Part shown: positions 25,434 to 32,472 of the stretch, one piece after another
Position numbering within the stretch: the first letter of the stretch is position 1
How the letters are laid out: the number at the start of each line of letters is the position of its first letter
From: a virus
IMG/VR virus record: IMGVR_UViG_3300050190_000059
Location: 64,001-105,066 of that record
Strand: one strand, 5' to 3'
DNA length: 41,066 bases
The notes under the pieces: model-generated
Told to the model about the DNA's origin: nothing
The model's database searches: none
What the model saw: the letters and a program-made list of their open reading frames with translations, nothing else
Made by a program: the position numbers and the translations under genes

Positions 25434-26063
25434 TTAACTCATCAAACTATCGTGTGTGGTGCTCTCGTTCAATAAAGCCGCTGCGTAATAACTGCCAGAG
25501 GGACGCTTGTAAACTCCGACGACGCCGCCCGGGCTAACCTTAACCGCGTTGTGGTCGTGGTGAAACAAGTGGCTCACTTCGTGAATCGTTGAACTGTGGG
25601 CGAAGACAATCGATGGGCGGCCTGAACGCTCACCCTCCGCGAGTGCCATCTTAATCTCTGGGTCCGTTCTTTCGCGGAAATCGTTGATGCGTTCCCCGCC
25701 CGGAATCTTCTGCTCCGGATACTTCTGGTAGTGGGTAATTTCTTTCATGTTCTCGTCGGTCTTTTTCTGACCGGAGAACTTGCCGACATTCAGCGCGTCG
25801 AAGTTCTTAACGACCTTGGCTTTGTGTGGACCTAATACTAGATCGGCGGTCTCGCGCGTGCGGTCCTTGCTGCTGCGAAACGCCGCGCCGAGTTGCTGGT
25901 CGCCGAGGTGGCTCGCCAAGAACCCGCGAACGTCCAAAGCCTGCTGGCGGCCTGTGCTGTCGAGAGGAACTTCCATCTGGCCGCGAAAACGCTTTTCCTT
26001 ATTCATCTCCGTCTGGCCGTGGCGGACGAAGAGCGCGACAAGTTTAGGGGCTTGTTCGGTCAT
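25434..26063 (-). CDS. Histidine phosphatase (phosphoglycerate mutase-like) superfamily protein
   Basis: 209 residues. The catalytic RHG motif is at 14-16 (VRHGQTEMN), followed by RFRGQMEVPLDSTGRQQA, the Arg in SSKDRTRETA (about 64-71), Glu in GGERINDF (about 124) and the second catalytic His in VFAHSSTIHE (about 156). All active-site residues of branch 1 are present, so it should dephosphorylate a small substrate or phosphoprotein; the substrate is not known. It follows the stop of a small gene by two bases. Such genes recur in environmental phages as possible auxiliary metabolic genes. Confidence 0.88.
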   Translation of the reverse strand: MTEQAPKLVALFVRHGQTEMNKEKRFRGQMEVPLDSTGRQQALDVRGFLASHLGDQQLGAAFRSSKDRTRETADLVLGPHKAKVVKNFDALNVGKFSGQKKTDENMKEITHYQKYPEQKIPGGERINDFRERTDPEIKMALAEGERSGRPSIVFAHSSTIHEVSHLFHHDHNAVKVSPGGVVGVYKRPSGSYYAAALLNESTTHDSLMS

Positions 26064-26065
26064 TA

Positions 26066-26239
26066 CTAGCTCTCTTTGCGTGCCTCGCGCGCCTGCTTGT
26101 ATGAGGGTTTCTTAACGTGCTCCGGAAGACTTTTATACTTCCCCTTCGTCGCTTCGTCCCACTCGTGCAGACCCTTCTCACCTAGAATCTCTGGGTGAGC
26201 ATGCATGTAACCTTGCTGGGCCTTGCTATCGAAGGGCAT
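26066..26239 (-). CDS. Small basic protein with KAQQGYMHAHP motif
   Basis: 57 residues from ATG 26239, which overlaps the upstream stop as TAATG. A longer in-frame extension is rejected because it would overlap the upstream gene in full. The sequence FDSKAQQGYMHAHPEILGEKG...SLPEHVKK resembles a small recurrent phage family (SKAQQ, then LPEHV) whose function I do not know. Confidence 0.65.
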   Translation of the reverse strand: MPFDSKAQQGYMHAHPEILGEKGLHEWDEATKGKYKSLPEHVKKPSYKQAREARKES

Positions 26240-26469
26240 TACTTTATCAGGTGGTAGTGCTGCGCGATTTGGTGTAACGCGCCTACAACGGGGATGACGC
26301 AGACCATTTGAATCTTCTGCCAAAGAGAGGCACTCTTCGCGTCGTCTTCCAGCGACTTGACCTTAGTATCTGTCACGCCGCGATGTTCGCGAAATTCACC
26401 GTGGTACGTCTCGACAACCTTGGTCAGTTCGTTGATAGCCTTCAATACTTCAGCGGTGTCATCAGTCAT
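26239..26469 (-). CDS. Small coiled-coil protein with C-terminal membrane segment
   Basis: 76 residues. Residues 1-50 are helical and charged (LKAINELTKVVETYHGEFREH...VKSLEDDAKSA); about 53-68 (MVCVIPVVGALHQIA) is a membrane segment. This build resembles XhlA-type haemolysin/holin accessory proteins. A similar build, a coiled coil followed by a C-terminal membrane segment, is seen in the gene at 39206-39604. Role in lysis is inference. It is TAATG-coupled to the next gene. Confidence 0.6.
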   Translation of the reverse strand: MTDDTAEVLKAINELTKVVETYHGEFREHRGVTDTKVKSLEDDAKSASLWQKIQMVCVIPVVGALHQIAQHYHLIK

Positions 26470-26571
26470 AAAATTAATGGTAGGCTTTTACTACCTGTGC
26501 TCGGGGGTTCCACCCGATAGCCCGTAGTGATCGCCATTTTAAACGGCGCATCAGCCAACGGAGAAAATTGA

Positions 26572-26591
26572 GGGGAGCCTCTCGACTCCCC
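26572..26591 (-). terminator. Intrinsic terminator
   Basis: Minus-strand GGGGAG-TCGAGAGG-CTCCCC followed by TCAATTTTC, a few bases after the stop of the 201-residue gene. Confidence 0.7.
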
Positions 26592-26598
26592 GAGGGGT

Positions 26599-27204
26599 TT
26601 AGCTTTCGATTGTGAATTCGTTCATGCCAGCCTTGTTAGTTGCGTCCGTGGTTCCGAACGTCACACCAACAACGAAGCCAAGAACTGCGCCTTGTGCCAA
26701 CAGCGGATTACCCAAGTTGAAGTCCAACCCGGAAACGACGGTGGTCACGATGGTTGGAGCAATCACGGACGCGCGAATCGATGACTGATAACTACCAACT
26801 AGTAATCCGTTGGCTCCAGCAATTGACGCGCCGACGAGTGCTGCGTTGATGGCCCACGGCTCAACCGTGAAAAACGGAGTGATCGCGCCAGTGGTAGCAA
26901 TCGATGTGTAAACCGGAGCCGATACGCTGCCAGTCACCACATACAACTGCACGGTCGCGGTGCCAGAAGGGTCGCCGCTGTCATTACCGATGCTGCCGCT
27001 CGCCATCACGTTAAACTGCTGACCGTTGAACACATTGGCTGCCGGGAGAAGCAACGCACCAACCGCGCTAGATGCAGACGGGGTTGTCGGTGCTACGCCG
27101 ATGGACGGGCCAAGCGGGCGAGGGAAATACTTGACGGTGGTGCCGAGTCCGCCGACCTTAGAACTGAACTGGCCGTTGACTCCGAAATCTAATACGTTAC
27201 TCAT
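26599..27204 (-). CDS. Virion decoration-like protein
   Basis: 201 residues from ATG 27204 (AAGGAAAA before it). Beta-rich, no Cys, with NVFNGQQFNVMASGSIGNDSGDPSGTATVQLYVV and a C-terminal LGFVVGVTFGTTDA. The pattern is like jelly-roll or beta-sandwich decoration proteins of phage capsids or tails; no family can be named. It is followed by a terminator, so this is the end of the DUF3494 block. Confidence 0.7.
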   Translation of the reverse strand: MSNVLDFGVNGQFSSKVGGLGTTVKYFPRPLGPSIGVAPTTPSASSAVGALLLPAANVFNGQQFNVMASGSIGNDSGDPSGTATVQLYVVTGSVSAPVYTSIATTGAITPFFTVEPWAINAALVGASIAGANGLLVGSYQSSIRASVIAPTIVTTVVSGLDFNLGNPLLAQGAVLGFVVGVTFGTTDATNKAGMNEFTIES

Positions 27205-27320
27205 TGGTGTTTTCCTTTTAGTGTACGCCGCCACAACGGGAAACCGCCGTGGTGACGCTTTTATGGGAAGCCGTTCTTAGATCGTGCTGAACGGATTGCC
27301 AAAACTTTTACTTCAAAAAT

Positions 27321-28247
27321 TTAACTTGCTGACCTAATGTTTGATGAGTTAGGCAACGATGCTGGTAAGTTCGTATCTGTAGCATCTACGAGAGGCGCGC
27401 GAACGTAGTCAGCTTGACGGTAAACATGCACACCAGTCGGGTCTGATGCTATGACTGTAAAGCTGCCGATGCCAGTCGGAGCTACGAAGTTATAGTTCCC
27501 TGCGGCATCGCTGGTCGTGAATCGAGGCCACGATGAGTCAGCACTGTTGTAACGATGAGGCACAAGCTGGAGTAATATGCCCGGAAAAACAACATTTCCA
27601 AAGATGTTGACAAATCCTGCGGGGGCGGGCTGTAATTCTGACGGGGCCGTGATTGCGGTTGCCGCCGAGATTGTGACCGCGCCTGATGACGTAACCACGC
27701 CAGCGAACGCGCGACCGTTCAAAATTCCGCCGCCAAGTGTGATGCTTGTGTTGGCGAGAATGTTGCCGACCATTGTGGACGTTGCGACGGTCGTGAGAGA
27801 ACTTCCGACCAGCCAGTAAACGTTGGCGGCAGTAGCCCCGTTGGTCAAAGTTATCGCCTGACCGGAAGCCAAGTTGATTGTGGACGAACCTTTGAAAACG
27901 TAGACGCCCGCGCCGTTCAGGACGAGGCCGAGACTGCACGTGGCTGCGCCGAAACTGTAGTTGCCCGGTGTGACCACGTTGCTGCCGGAGAAAGCAGTTG
28001 ACAAGTCGAGCGCGCCACCCAAGGACGTGAACGTCAAGGCCGATAGCGCGTTGTAAAGTACCAACGCATCGGTGAGTGCGCCTTGTGCGTCAGCGTTATC
28101 TTGAGATGCTTGACCCGGAGGAAAGCCTGTGATCGACGTAGTTGGAAACGAGCCGATGACGCCGCCACTGATGACGGAACCTCCGGTGTTGGTAATGCCC
28201 GCCGCAGCAAGTACGGCGTAAGCGGAACTACGTCCGAAGTTTGCCAT
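27321..28247 (-). CDS. DUF3494 (ice-binding-type) protein with C-terminal CNA-B-like domain
   Basis: 308 residues. About 8-205 form a DUF3494 domain (AAGITNTGGSVISGGVIGSFP, NGATAANVYWLVGSS, ILANTSITLGGGILNGRAF, GAVTISAATAI). About 210-308 look like a carboxypeptidase-regulatory or CNA-B beta-sandwich (GNVVFPGILLQLVP, SDAAGNYNFVAPTGIGSFTV). No signal peptide, so unlike secreted bacterial ice-binding proteins it is probably built into the virion. It lies five bases after the sister gene. Confidence 0.88.
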   Translation of the reverse strand: MANFGRSSAYAVLAAAGITNTGGSVISGGVIGSFPTTSITGFPPGQASQDNADAQGALTDALVLYNALSALTFTSLGGALDLSTAFSGSNVVTPGNYSFGAATCSLGLVLNGAGVYVFKGSSTINLASGQAITLTNGATAANVYWLVGSSLTTVATSTMVGNILANTSITLGGGILNGRAFAGVVTSSGAVTISAATAITAPSELQPAPAGFVNIFGNVVFPGILLQLVPHRYNSADSSWPRFTTSDAAGNYNFVAPTGIGSFTVIASDPTGVHVYRQADYVRAPLVDATDTNLPASLPNSSNIRSAS

Positions 28248-28252
28248 GTTCG

Positions 28253-29305
28253 TTAAGACCCGTGAGCTACGAGAACGTAGTCAAGCCAATAAGAAATGTT
28301 CCCACCGATGTTGATGACCTGAATGATGTCTTCCTGCGCCGGATTGTTGGTCCAAGTGTCGAGTGACAACGCAGCTAGGGTTGCTGATGAATTTAGTCTG
28401 GTGAAGTACTGGCCTAGACGGACTCCGTTGGTTGGAGCGACTGCTGGGTAGTGAACCACCCCAGCGTTGTCTACGTTCAAAAGAACTACGCCGCCAAAAT
28501 CCACAATCTGAATCAGGTCCAAGAACTGCTTGGTGCCGTTGTTACCCGTGACTTGCGGCCACGCGGTGAGAACCGACGAGCCTAGGTTACGAGAGATGAG
28601 GCAGTTTTGTGAAGGAGCAGTGGTGCCGCCTGCTGTGGGAACTGTGATAGTTTCTGCGGCAGCGATTGTGATCGCACCGCTTGAGGTAAACAGTCCAGCG
28701 AGCGCGCGACCGTTGAGGGTGCCGCCGCCGAGGGTGATAGACGTGTCAGCGAGGATGTTGCCCTGAGTAAGCGCGCCGGGTCCGATGCTCGTCCACGAAC
28801 TACCGACAACCCAGATGACGTTGTTAGCTTGCGCACCGTTGATAAGATTAATAGTTCCGGCGATGGCTTGGGTAATGGTAGAAGCGGTGGCGTAGAAAAT
28901 GAAGAGGGCGTTCGAGTTTCCTTGTGCGTCGAGGGTGACTGCGGTGGTGATAGCGATTGAACTAGGGCTGACGTACGCGCCTGCATACCAAGTCCCGTTT
29001 GGAGCACCCGCGCTATGCTGGGTGCCGGACGCGCCGATATCTGCGGTCGTGATAGCGATACCCGCTGCGCCTAATGCCTTGTAAAACAAGTAGGCCGCGT
29101 GACCGTCGGTCTGCGCCTGTGATGCGTTGCCGTTATCAATGGCTGCGGGGGAAACAAAGTTCGCGCCCGTGAACCCTGTCTGGGTTGCTGTCGGGAAGGA
29201 CCCGACGTTACCGCCCGCGATTAGAGTTGCACCAGTATTCGTTTCGCCAGCAGCCGCGAGTAACGCATAATTCGCAGCGGTCAAAAGTTGTGAATTCACC
29301 GACAT
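28253..29305 (-). CDS. DUF3494 (ice-binding-type) protein with fibre-like C-terminus
   Basis: 350 residues. DUF3494 domain at about 10-225: AGETNTGATLIAGGNVGSFP, NSNALFIFY, NGAQANNVIWVVGSS, ILADTSITLGGGTLNGRAL, GAITIAAAETI. The C-terminal part (about 230-350) is a beta domain with two similar segments, KQFLDLIQIVDFGGVVLLNV and EDIIQVINIGGNISYWLDY. No signal peptide. It is the first of two adjacent DUF3494 genes, and its domain is closest to that in the large nozzle-like protein. A structural/adhesion role is inferred. Confidence 0.88.
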   Translation of the reverse strand: MSVNSQLLTAANYALLAAAGETNTGATLIAGGNVGSFPTATQTGFTGANFVSPAAIDNGNASQAQTDGHAAYLFYKALGAAGIAITTADIGASGTQHSAGAPNGTWYAGAYVSPSSIAITTAVTLDAQGNSNALFIFYATASTITQAIAGTINLINGAQANNVIWVVGSSWTSIGPGALTQGNILADTSITLGGGTLNGRALAGLFTSSGAITIAAAETITVPTAGGTTAPSQNCLISRNLGSSVLTAWPQVTGNNGTKQFLDLIQIVDFGGVVLLNVDNAGVVHYPAVAPTNGVRLGQYFTRLNSSATLAALSLDTWTNNPAQEDIIQVINIGGNISYWLDYVLVAHGS

Positions 29306-29341
29306 GTTTATTCCCTCTGTGCCGCCGAGGCGGCTAAAAAG

Positions 29342-29485
29342 TTACGCCTTAGTGGCGGGTGCTACTGGCGTTGGAGTGAGCGACTTAACCTGCGCTTCCA
29401 ACTGAGCGATGTAAGCTACGTGCTGCTGAATCTGGATGTGCAGACGACCGATCTCTTCGAAAATCTTTTCTATTGTGGTGTTCAT
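29342..29485 (-). CDS. 47-residue coiled-coil protein
   Basis: ATG at 29485 with AGGGGA seven bases upstream; TAA at 29342. The product has a helix with heptad-like spacing (IEKIFEEIGRLHIQIQQHV) and an Ala/Pro-rich tail. It lies between tRNA-Gln(CTG) and the DUF3494 genes. Function unknown; the good ribosome site argues that it is real. Confidence 0.55.
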   Translation of the reverse strand: MNTTIEKIFEEIGRLHIQIQQHVAYIAQLEAQVKSLTPTPVAPATKA

Positions 29486-29517
29486 TGTGGTTCCCCTTTT
29501 ATTCTATCTTAAATTGG

Positions 29518-29589
29518 CTGCCCAAAAAGGACTCGAACCTTTATGCGCGGCTTCAGAGACCGCTATCCTACCGATTAGATGATCGGGCA
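29518..29589 (-). tRNA. tRNA-Gln(CTG)
   Basis: Cloverleaf with acceptor TGCCCGA/TTGGGCA, T-loop TTCGAGT, anticodon loop CTCTGAA, discriminator G and encoded CCA (to 29515). It is the last tRNA of the array in transcription order. Confidence 0.93.
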
Positions 29590-29596
29590 GTTGAAA

Positions 29597-30052
29597 TTAT
29601 GTGAATGACGCCATCAAGTTCTGGCTCTTAACGTACCACACGCCTTGATAAGCGTAGAACGTAAAACTCGAACCCGGGTGCGCGCCGAACGTGGCCGTCG
29701 TGACTCCCGCTGCGCCGGAGCGCAACGTGCCGCCTGAGAAAGTGCCTGTGTGTGAAGCCGATGACCCGTTCGTGATTGTGATTATCACGCCATCGTCTGT
29801 GGTGACCGTTGGTGCTGCGATGGTCATTGAGTCCACGCCAGCGGTCGTGACTATGTAGGTCGCCGAGACGTGCGGATTGATTGCATCCGTGCCACCAGAA
29901 AGTACAACAGGAATCTGAGAACTAGAATTCGCGAGCACGAAAGCTGTCGTCGCAATCTGCGTCGTGTTGGTTCCGGGTACGGCTGTCGGCGCGGTCGGAA
30001 CACCAGTGAATGCTGGTGAGGAGAGCGAGGCACCGTTTATAATTGTGCTCAT
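29597..30052 (-). CDS. Beta-rich phage structural protein
   Basis: 151 residues. The N-terminus SSPAFTGVPTAPTAVPGTNTTQIATTAFV is the SPxFTGxPTAPTA...GTNTxQIATTAFV motif found at the start or within many phage tail-fibre proteins. The C-terminus is a beta domain with a turn GSSFTFYAYQGVWYVKSQN typical of fibre heads. The motif is recognisable; receptor binding is inferred. It follows the 104-residue gene by three bases. Confidence 0.8.
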   Translation of the reverse strand: MSTIINGASLSSPAFTGVPTAPTAVPGTNTTQIATTAFVLANSSSQIPVVLSGGTDAINPHVSATYIVTTAGVDSMTIAAPTVTTDDGVIITITNGSSASHTGTFSGGTLRSGAAGVTTATFGAHPGSSFTFYAYQGVWYVKSQNLMASFT

Positions 30053-30055
30053 GGC

Positions 30056-30370
30056 TTACTCCTGCTTGTAATAAATTTCGCCGCTAACCTGCACGGCGGC
30101 GGAACTGTTGATAATAAAATTCGCGGGAGTAGCAAACCACAACATGGTGTTGGTCTCGTCTAGAACAATCGCGCCACCCGCCGACATCGGCAGAGCACCT
30201 GAAAACAACAGACCATTGCCATCTTTGAATGTCAGGTTAGTCGCGCCACCGACAACCAAATACAGGCCGACAACCTCTATCTCTTTTGCCGCAACGGCTG
30301 ATATGATGACGTTGTCGCCGGACCCAGAAAAGTTTATCGGGGTGTTTCTGATCTGACTGTTGTTTGACAT
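30056..30370 (-). CDS. Small beta-rich virion-region protein
   Basis: 104 residues, ending in VSGEIYYKQE. Hydrophobic beta pattern (IEVVGLYLVVGGATNLTFKDGNGLLFSG), no Cys, no membrane span. It lies three bases before the next gene (29597-30052) and just after tRNA-Gln(TTG). Many tail or capsid accessory proteins look like this. I cannot name a family. Confidence 0.65.
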   Translation of the reverse strand: MSNNSQIRNTPINFSGSGDNVIISAVAAKEIEVVGLYLVVGGATNLTFKDGNGLLFSGALPMSAGGAIVLDETNTMLWFATPANFIINSSAAVQVSGEIYYKQE

Positions 30371-30393
30371 GCCTATCCCTATACGAAGTTGGT

Positions 30394-30464
30394 TGGAGGA
30401 GCAGGATTCGAACCTACACAGACTGATTCAAAGTCAGCCGTGCTACCAGTTACACTATCGTCCA
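30394..30464 (-). tRNA. tRNA-Gln(TTG)
   Basis: Anticodon loop CTTTGAA on stem GCTGA/TCAGT, T-loop TTCGAAT, discriminator A, encoded CCA at 30391-30393. One C-C mismatch in the acceptor stem. Confidence 0.92.
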
Positions 30465-30472
30465 ACAGAAAA

Positions 30473-30664
30473 TTAAGTTTGTTTCTCGGGGTCCAAAGGC
30501 CCCTTCAAAATACCTTTTTGAATCATGCCCTCTGGCGTGTACGTATTCGGGTCGAAATGATTCTCGTGATGCAACAAAAAGTCCGGCTTCACCGACTCAC
30601 CTTTGGACGGCGGGAGGGCGGCATCCTTTCGCGCGGTGCGCGCTACCTTGTAATCGTTCGGCAT
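30473..30664 (-). CDS. Small LLHH-motif protein
   Basis: 63 residues beginning MPNDYKVARTARKD and containing VKPDFLLHHENHFDPN. The gene at 38761-38991 begins MPDDYALVRGERA and has LTPDYLLHHQNTFDKN, so the two are paralogues. Polar and probably soluble. Function unknown. Placed between tRNA-Gln(TTG) and tRNA-Phe. Confidence 0.65.
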   Translation of the reverse strand: MPNDYKVARTARKDAALPPSKGESVKPDFLLHHENHFDPNTYTPEGMIQKGILKGPLDPEKQT

Positions 30665-30672
30665 AAGATTGG

Positions 30673-30743
30673 TCCTAAGTCGTGGAGTCGAACCACGTCG
30701 ACACCGTTTTCAGCGGTGGATGCAACCGTTACATCTACAAAGG
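30673..30743 (-). tRNA. tRNA-Phe(GAA)
   Basis: Anticodon loop CTGAAAA on stem CACCG/CGGTG, T-arm CGTGG/CCACG, discriminator A and encoded CCA. The acceptor stem has two T-T mismatches, so the 5' end may be off by a base. Confidence 0.85.
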
Positions 30744-30842
30744 ATGTCGCCCCAATTTTATACTGTTAGCGACGGTGCTCAGTCCCCATCTAAGGGTGTG
30801 TCTACAACACGCGGCATTTCAGCCAGCGGACGTAGAATATGG

Positions 30843-30926
30843 CGGATAGCCAAGGAGTCGAACCCTGTCACGCGTGAGCGTGTCTCTGTTTTCAAGACAG
30901 TTAAGCACCGTTGCTAGCTGCCATCC
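30843..30926 (-). tRNA. tRNA-Ser(TGA)
   Basis: Class II tRNA: long variable arm with ACACGC/GCGTG pairing, anticodon loop CTTGAAA, acceptor GGATGGC/GCTATCC, discriminator G, encoded CCA. Confidence 0.92.
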
Positions 30927-30948
30927 GTAAAATGTGGTCGTGAACACC

Positions 30949-31137
30949 CTACTCTTTATGGGGCTGTTCTTTGTTCTGCCGACCAGCAGAGTCTTGACCG
31001 AGACTAGAATCGTCTCGGTAATCTTTATCAGGAACGGCGACGCCCCAATTCTTAGTGGGGTCGATCAGCCCGTTCACAACCATGTTCTCGTAACCTTGCT
31101 CGCGGGACTGTTCCATCGTGGAACCTACCTCTGACAT
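30949..31137 (-). CDS. Small polar protein of unknown function
   Basis: 62 residues, hydrophilic, no Cys, beginning MSEVGSTMEQSREQGYEN and ending in a charged Gln/Lys-rich tail. GGGAGG lies a few bases before the ATG, so translation is likely. It sits between two tRNA-Ser genes. Family not recognised. Confidence 0.55.
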   Translation of the reverse strand: MSEVGSTMEQSREQGYENMVVNGLIDPTKNWGVAVPDKDYRDDSSLGQDSAGRQNKEQPHKE

Positions 31138-31155
31138 GGTGCCTCCCGAAAATGG

Positions 31156-31240
31156 CGGATGATGTGAGATTCGAACTCACTCGCGCTTTCACGCGCTGGT
31201 TTAGCAAACCAGTACGACACTCCGGCTTCGCCGACCATCC
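31156..31240 (-). tRNA. tRNA-Ser(GCT)
   Basis: Class II, variable arm GCGCG-TGAAAG-CGCG, anticodon loop TTGCTAA on stem CTGGT/ACCAG, acceptor GGATGGT/ATCATCC, discriminator G, encoded CCA. Confidence 0.93.
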
Positions 31241-31250
31241 GTAAAATTGG

Positions 31251-31322
31251 CATGAGAGGATGGACTCGAACCACCGTAGTCGGGTTTGGAGTCCGACGTC
31301 CTAGCCGCTGAACGACTCTCAT
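31251..31322 (-). tRNA. tRNA-Trp(CCA)
   Basis: Anticodon loop CTCCAAA, acceptor ATGAGAG/CTCTCAT, discriminator G, encoded CCA. The last pair of the anticodon stem (31-39) is an A-C mismatch. Confidence 0.92.
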
Positions 31323-31332
31323 GTAGAAAACT

Positions 31333-31418
31333 TTCGCTTAGTGGGATTCGAACCCACACGCGGACACGATGGACGTATGCTGTCTAGGTCAGCACGTGCG
31401 GACTATGCCGCCTTCGTA
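31333..31418 (-). pseudogene. Degenerate class II tRNA-like element with CTA triplet
   Basis: T-arm GTGGG/CCCAC with TTCGAAT and an anticodon-like hairpin TGCTG-ACCTAGA-CAGCA are intact, but the expected acceptor strands do not pair, there is no CCA, and position 33 is C. The triplet CTA would read the amber codon UAG. Probably a decayed Leu-type tRNA. Confidence 0.45.
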
Positions 31419-31470
31419 TCTACCTCGTACTAGATGCGCCTTGCCGTTCGGCGTCATAAGTCGAAACTGG

Positions 31471-31555
31471 TGGATAGTGAACGACTCGAACGTTCGAAGC
31501 CCACAAGGGGCATCTGGTTTACAGCCAGAGGCAATTGCCGCTATGCGAACCATCC
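31471..31555 (-). tRNA. tRNA-Tyr(GTA)
   Basis: Class II with variable arm GCCC-CTTGT-GGGC, anticodon loop CTGTAAA on stem TCTGG/CCAGA, acceptor GGATGGT/ACTATCC, discriminator A, encoded CCA. Confidence 0.93.
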
Positions 31556-31590
31556 ATAAAGTGTCCCGTCGAGTTAACGACGGGGGATAA

Positions 31591-31806
31591 TTAAGCTGCT
31601 GGTGCTGCCGGGGCCGCTGGTGCGGCTGGTGCCAACGCTGCTACGACGGTTGCGTCGAGTGCGTCTACCATTGTTGCGTCCGCTGCGTCCTTCACTGCGA
31701 CGGCTGCGGATACGGCTGATGCTACTGCCGCTGCGGAACCGTTGTCCGCCGCGATCAAGTTTGCTACGTCGACTTGCAACTTTGCGATGCTATCTGCGAA
31801 TGCCAT
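31591..31806 (-). CDS. Ala-rich small protein
   Basis: 71 residues from ATG 31806 (GGGAG seven bases upstream); a longer form starting 18 codons earlier lacks such a site. A helical N-terminus (ADSIAKLQVDVANLIAAD) is followed by an Ala/Val-rich stretch and an APAAP tail. It could be a small coiled-coil or linker protein. No function assigned. Lies between tRNA-Tyr and tRNA-Thr(CGT). Confidence 0.5.
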   Translation of the reverse strand: MAFADSIAKLQVDVANLIAADNGSAAAVASAVSAAVAVKDAADATMVDALDATVVAALAPAAPAAPAAPAA

Positions 31807-31889
31807 CAGTATCTCCCTTAGCTCGTAAGTAGTATTTAGTCGTGCTATTCTGTTCTTCATTGGGCCTCTCTTCGAGGATTTGAAACTGG

Positions 31890-31960
31890 AGCAGAGTCTC
31901 TGGATTGAACAGAGGCTTCGACCTTACGAGGGGCGCGTCATGCCACTAGACCAACCCTGC
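31890..31960 (-). tRNA. tRNA-Thr(CGT)
   Basis: Acceptor GCAGGGT/ACTCTGC, discriminator T, encoded CCA, anticodon loop CTCGTAA. The stem CGCCC/GGTCG has one mismatch. T-loop TTCAATC. Confidence 0.85.
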
Positions 31961-31971
31961 TCTGAAAATGG

Positions 31972-32042
31972 AGCGACGTACCGTAATCGAAACGGTGCCT
32001 GAATCTTGGCAAGATTCCGTGCTACCACTATACCAACATCGC
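31972..32042 (-). tRNA. tRNA-Gly(GCC)
   Basis: Acceptor GCGATGT/ACGTCGC, anticodon loop TTGCCAA on stem GAATC/GATTC, discriminator T, encoded CCA. Confidence 0.94.
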
Positions 32043-32054
32043 TCAGAAACTTGG

Positions 32055-32125
32055 AGCCGAGTGACTTAATCGAAAAGTCGCCTGTGAGGTACAAGCTCAC
32101 CGTTCTACCACTAAACTAACCGGGC
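32055..32125 (-). tRNA. tRNA-Thr(TGT)
   Basis: Anticodon loop CTTGTAC on stem GTGAG/CTCAC, acceptor GCCCGGT/ACTCGGC with one C-C mismatch, discriminator T, encoded CCA. Confidence 0.92.
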
Positions 32126-32136
32126 TTTGAAACTGG

Positions 32137-32207
32137 AGCTTCGTGTTGGTACTGACCCAACGCTTCACCCTTACCAAGGGCGCGGACTACCTTTATCCGA
32201 ACAAAGC
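32137..32207 (-). tRNA. tRNA-Thr(GGT)
   Basis: Acceptor GCTTTGT/ACGAAGC, anticodon loop TTGGTAA on stem CGCCC/GGGTG, discriminator T, encoded CCA. The T-loop region (TCAGTAC) is unusual, lacking TTC. Confidence 0.88.
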
Positions 32208-32216
32208 ATAAATTGG

Positions 32217-32289
32217 AGCGAAGCAGGCGATTCGAACGCCCTCGTTCTGCTTGGAAGGCAGACATGCTAGCCGTTAACATCAGCCTCGC
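32217..32289 (-). tRNA. tRNA-Gly(TCC)
   Basis: Acceptor GCGAGGC/GCTTCGC, anticodon loop CTTCCAA on stem TCTGC/GCAGA, T-loop TTCGAAT, discriminator T, encoded CCA. Confidence 0.94.
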
Positions 32290-32300
32290 TTTGAACTTGG

Positions 32301-32385
32301 TTGCGCAGGTGGGAGTCGAACCCACGAGTCCCTTTCGGGATGAGGCTTATGAGACCTCTGACATCGGCCACTAGTCGACCGCGCA
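32301..32385 (-). tRNA. Class II tRNA with CAT anticodon (identity uncertain)
   Basis: Acceptor TGCGCGG/CTGCGCA, T-arm GTGGG/CCCAC, encoded CCA, anticodon loop CTCATAA on stem GAGGT/GCCTC. It carries a 16-base variable arm with stem TCCC-GAAA-GGGA, normal only for Leu, Ser and Tyr tRNAs. Discriminator A. A Leu-type tRNA whose CAA anticodon became CAT would look like this. Confidence 0.85.
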
Positions 32386-32396
32386 ATTGAAATTGG

Positions 32397-32467
32397 TATC
32401 TAACCGTGGATTCGAACCACGATAACGCCCCTATCAAGGGCGAGTCCTACCGTTGGACGAGTCAGAT
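32397..32467 (-). tRNA. tRNA-Ile(GAT)
   Basis: Acceptor ATCTGAC/GTTAGAT, anticodon loop TTGATAG on stem CGCCC/GGGCG, T-loop TTCGAAT, discriminator A, encoded CCA. Confidence 0.93.
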
Positions 32468-32472
32468 ATTGG

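Noticed and set aside
27229-27256. Terminator before the 27204 gene
   Set aside because: An imperfect CCAC..CGG/CCG..GTGG hairpin without T-run; too weak.
30744-30840. Possible extra tRNA between tRNA-Phe and tRNA-Ser(TGA)
   Set aside because: No T-arm consensus or acceptor pairing; nothing else clear in these ~100 bases.
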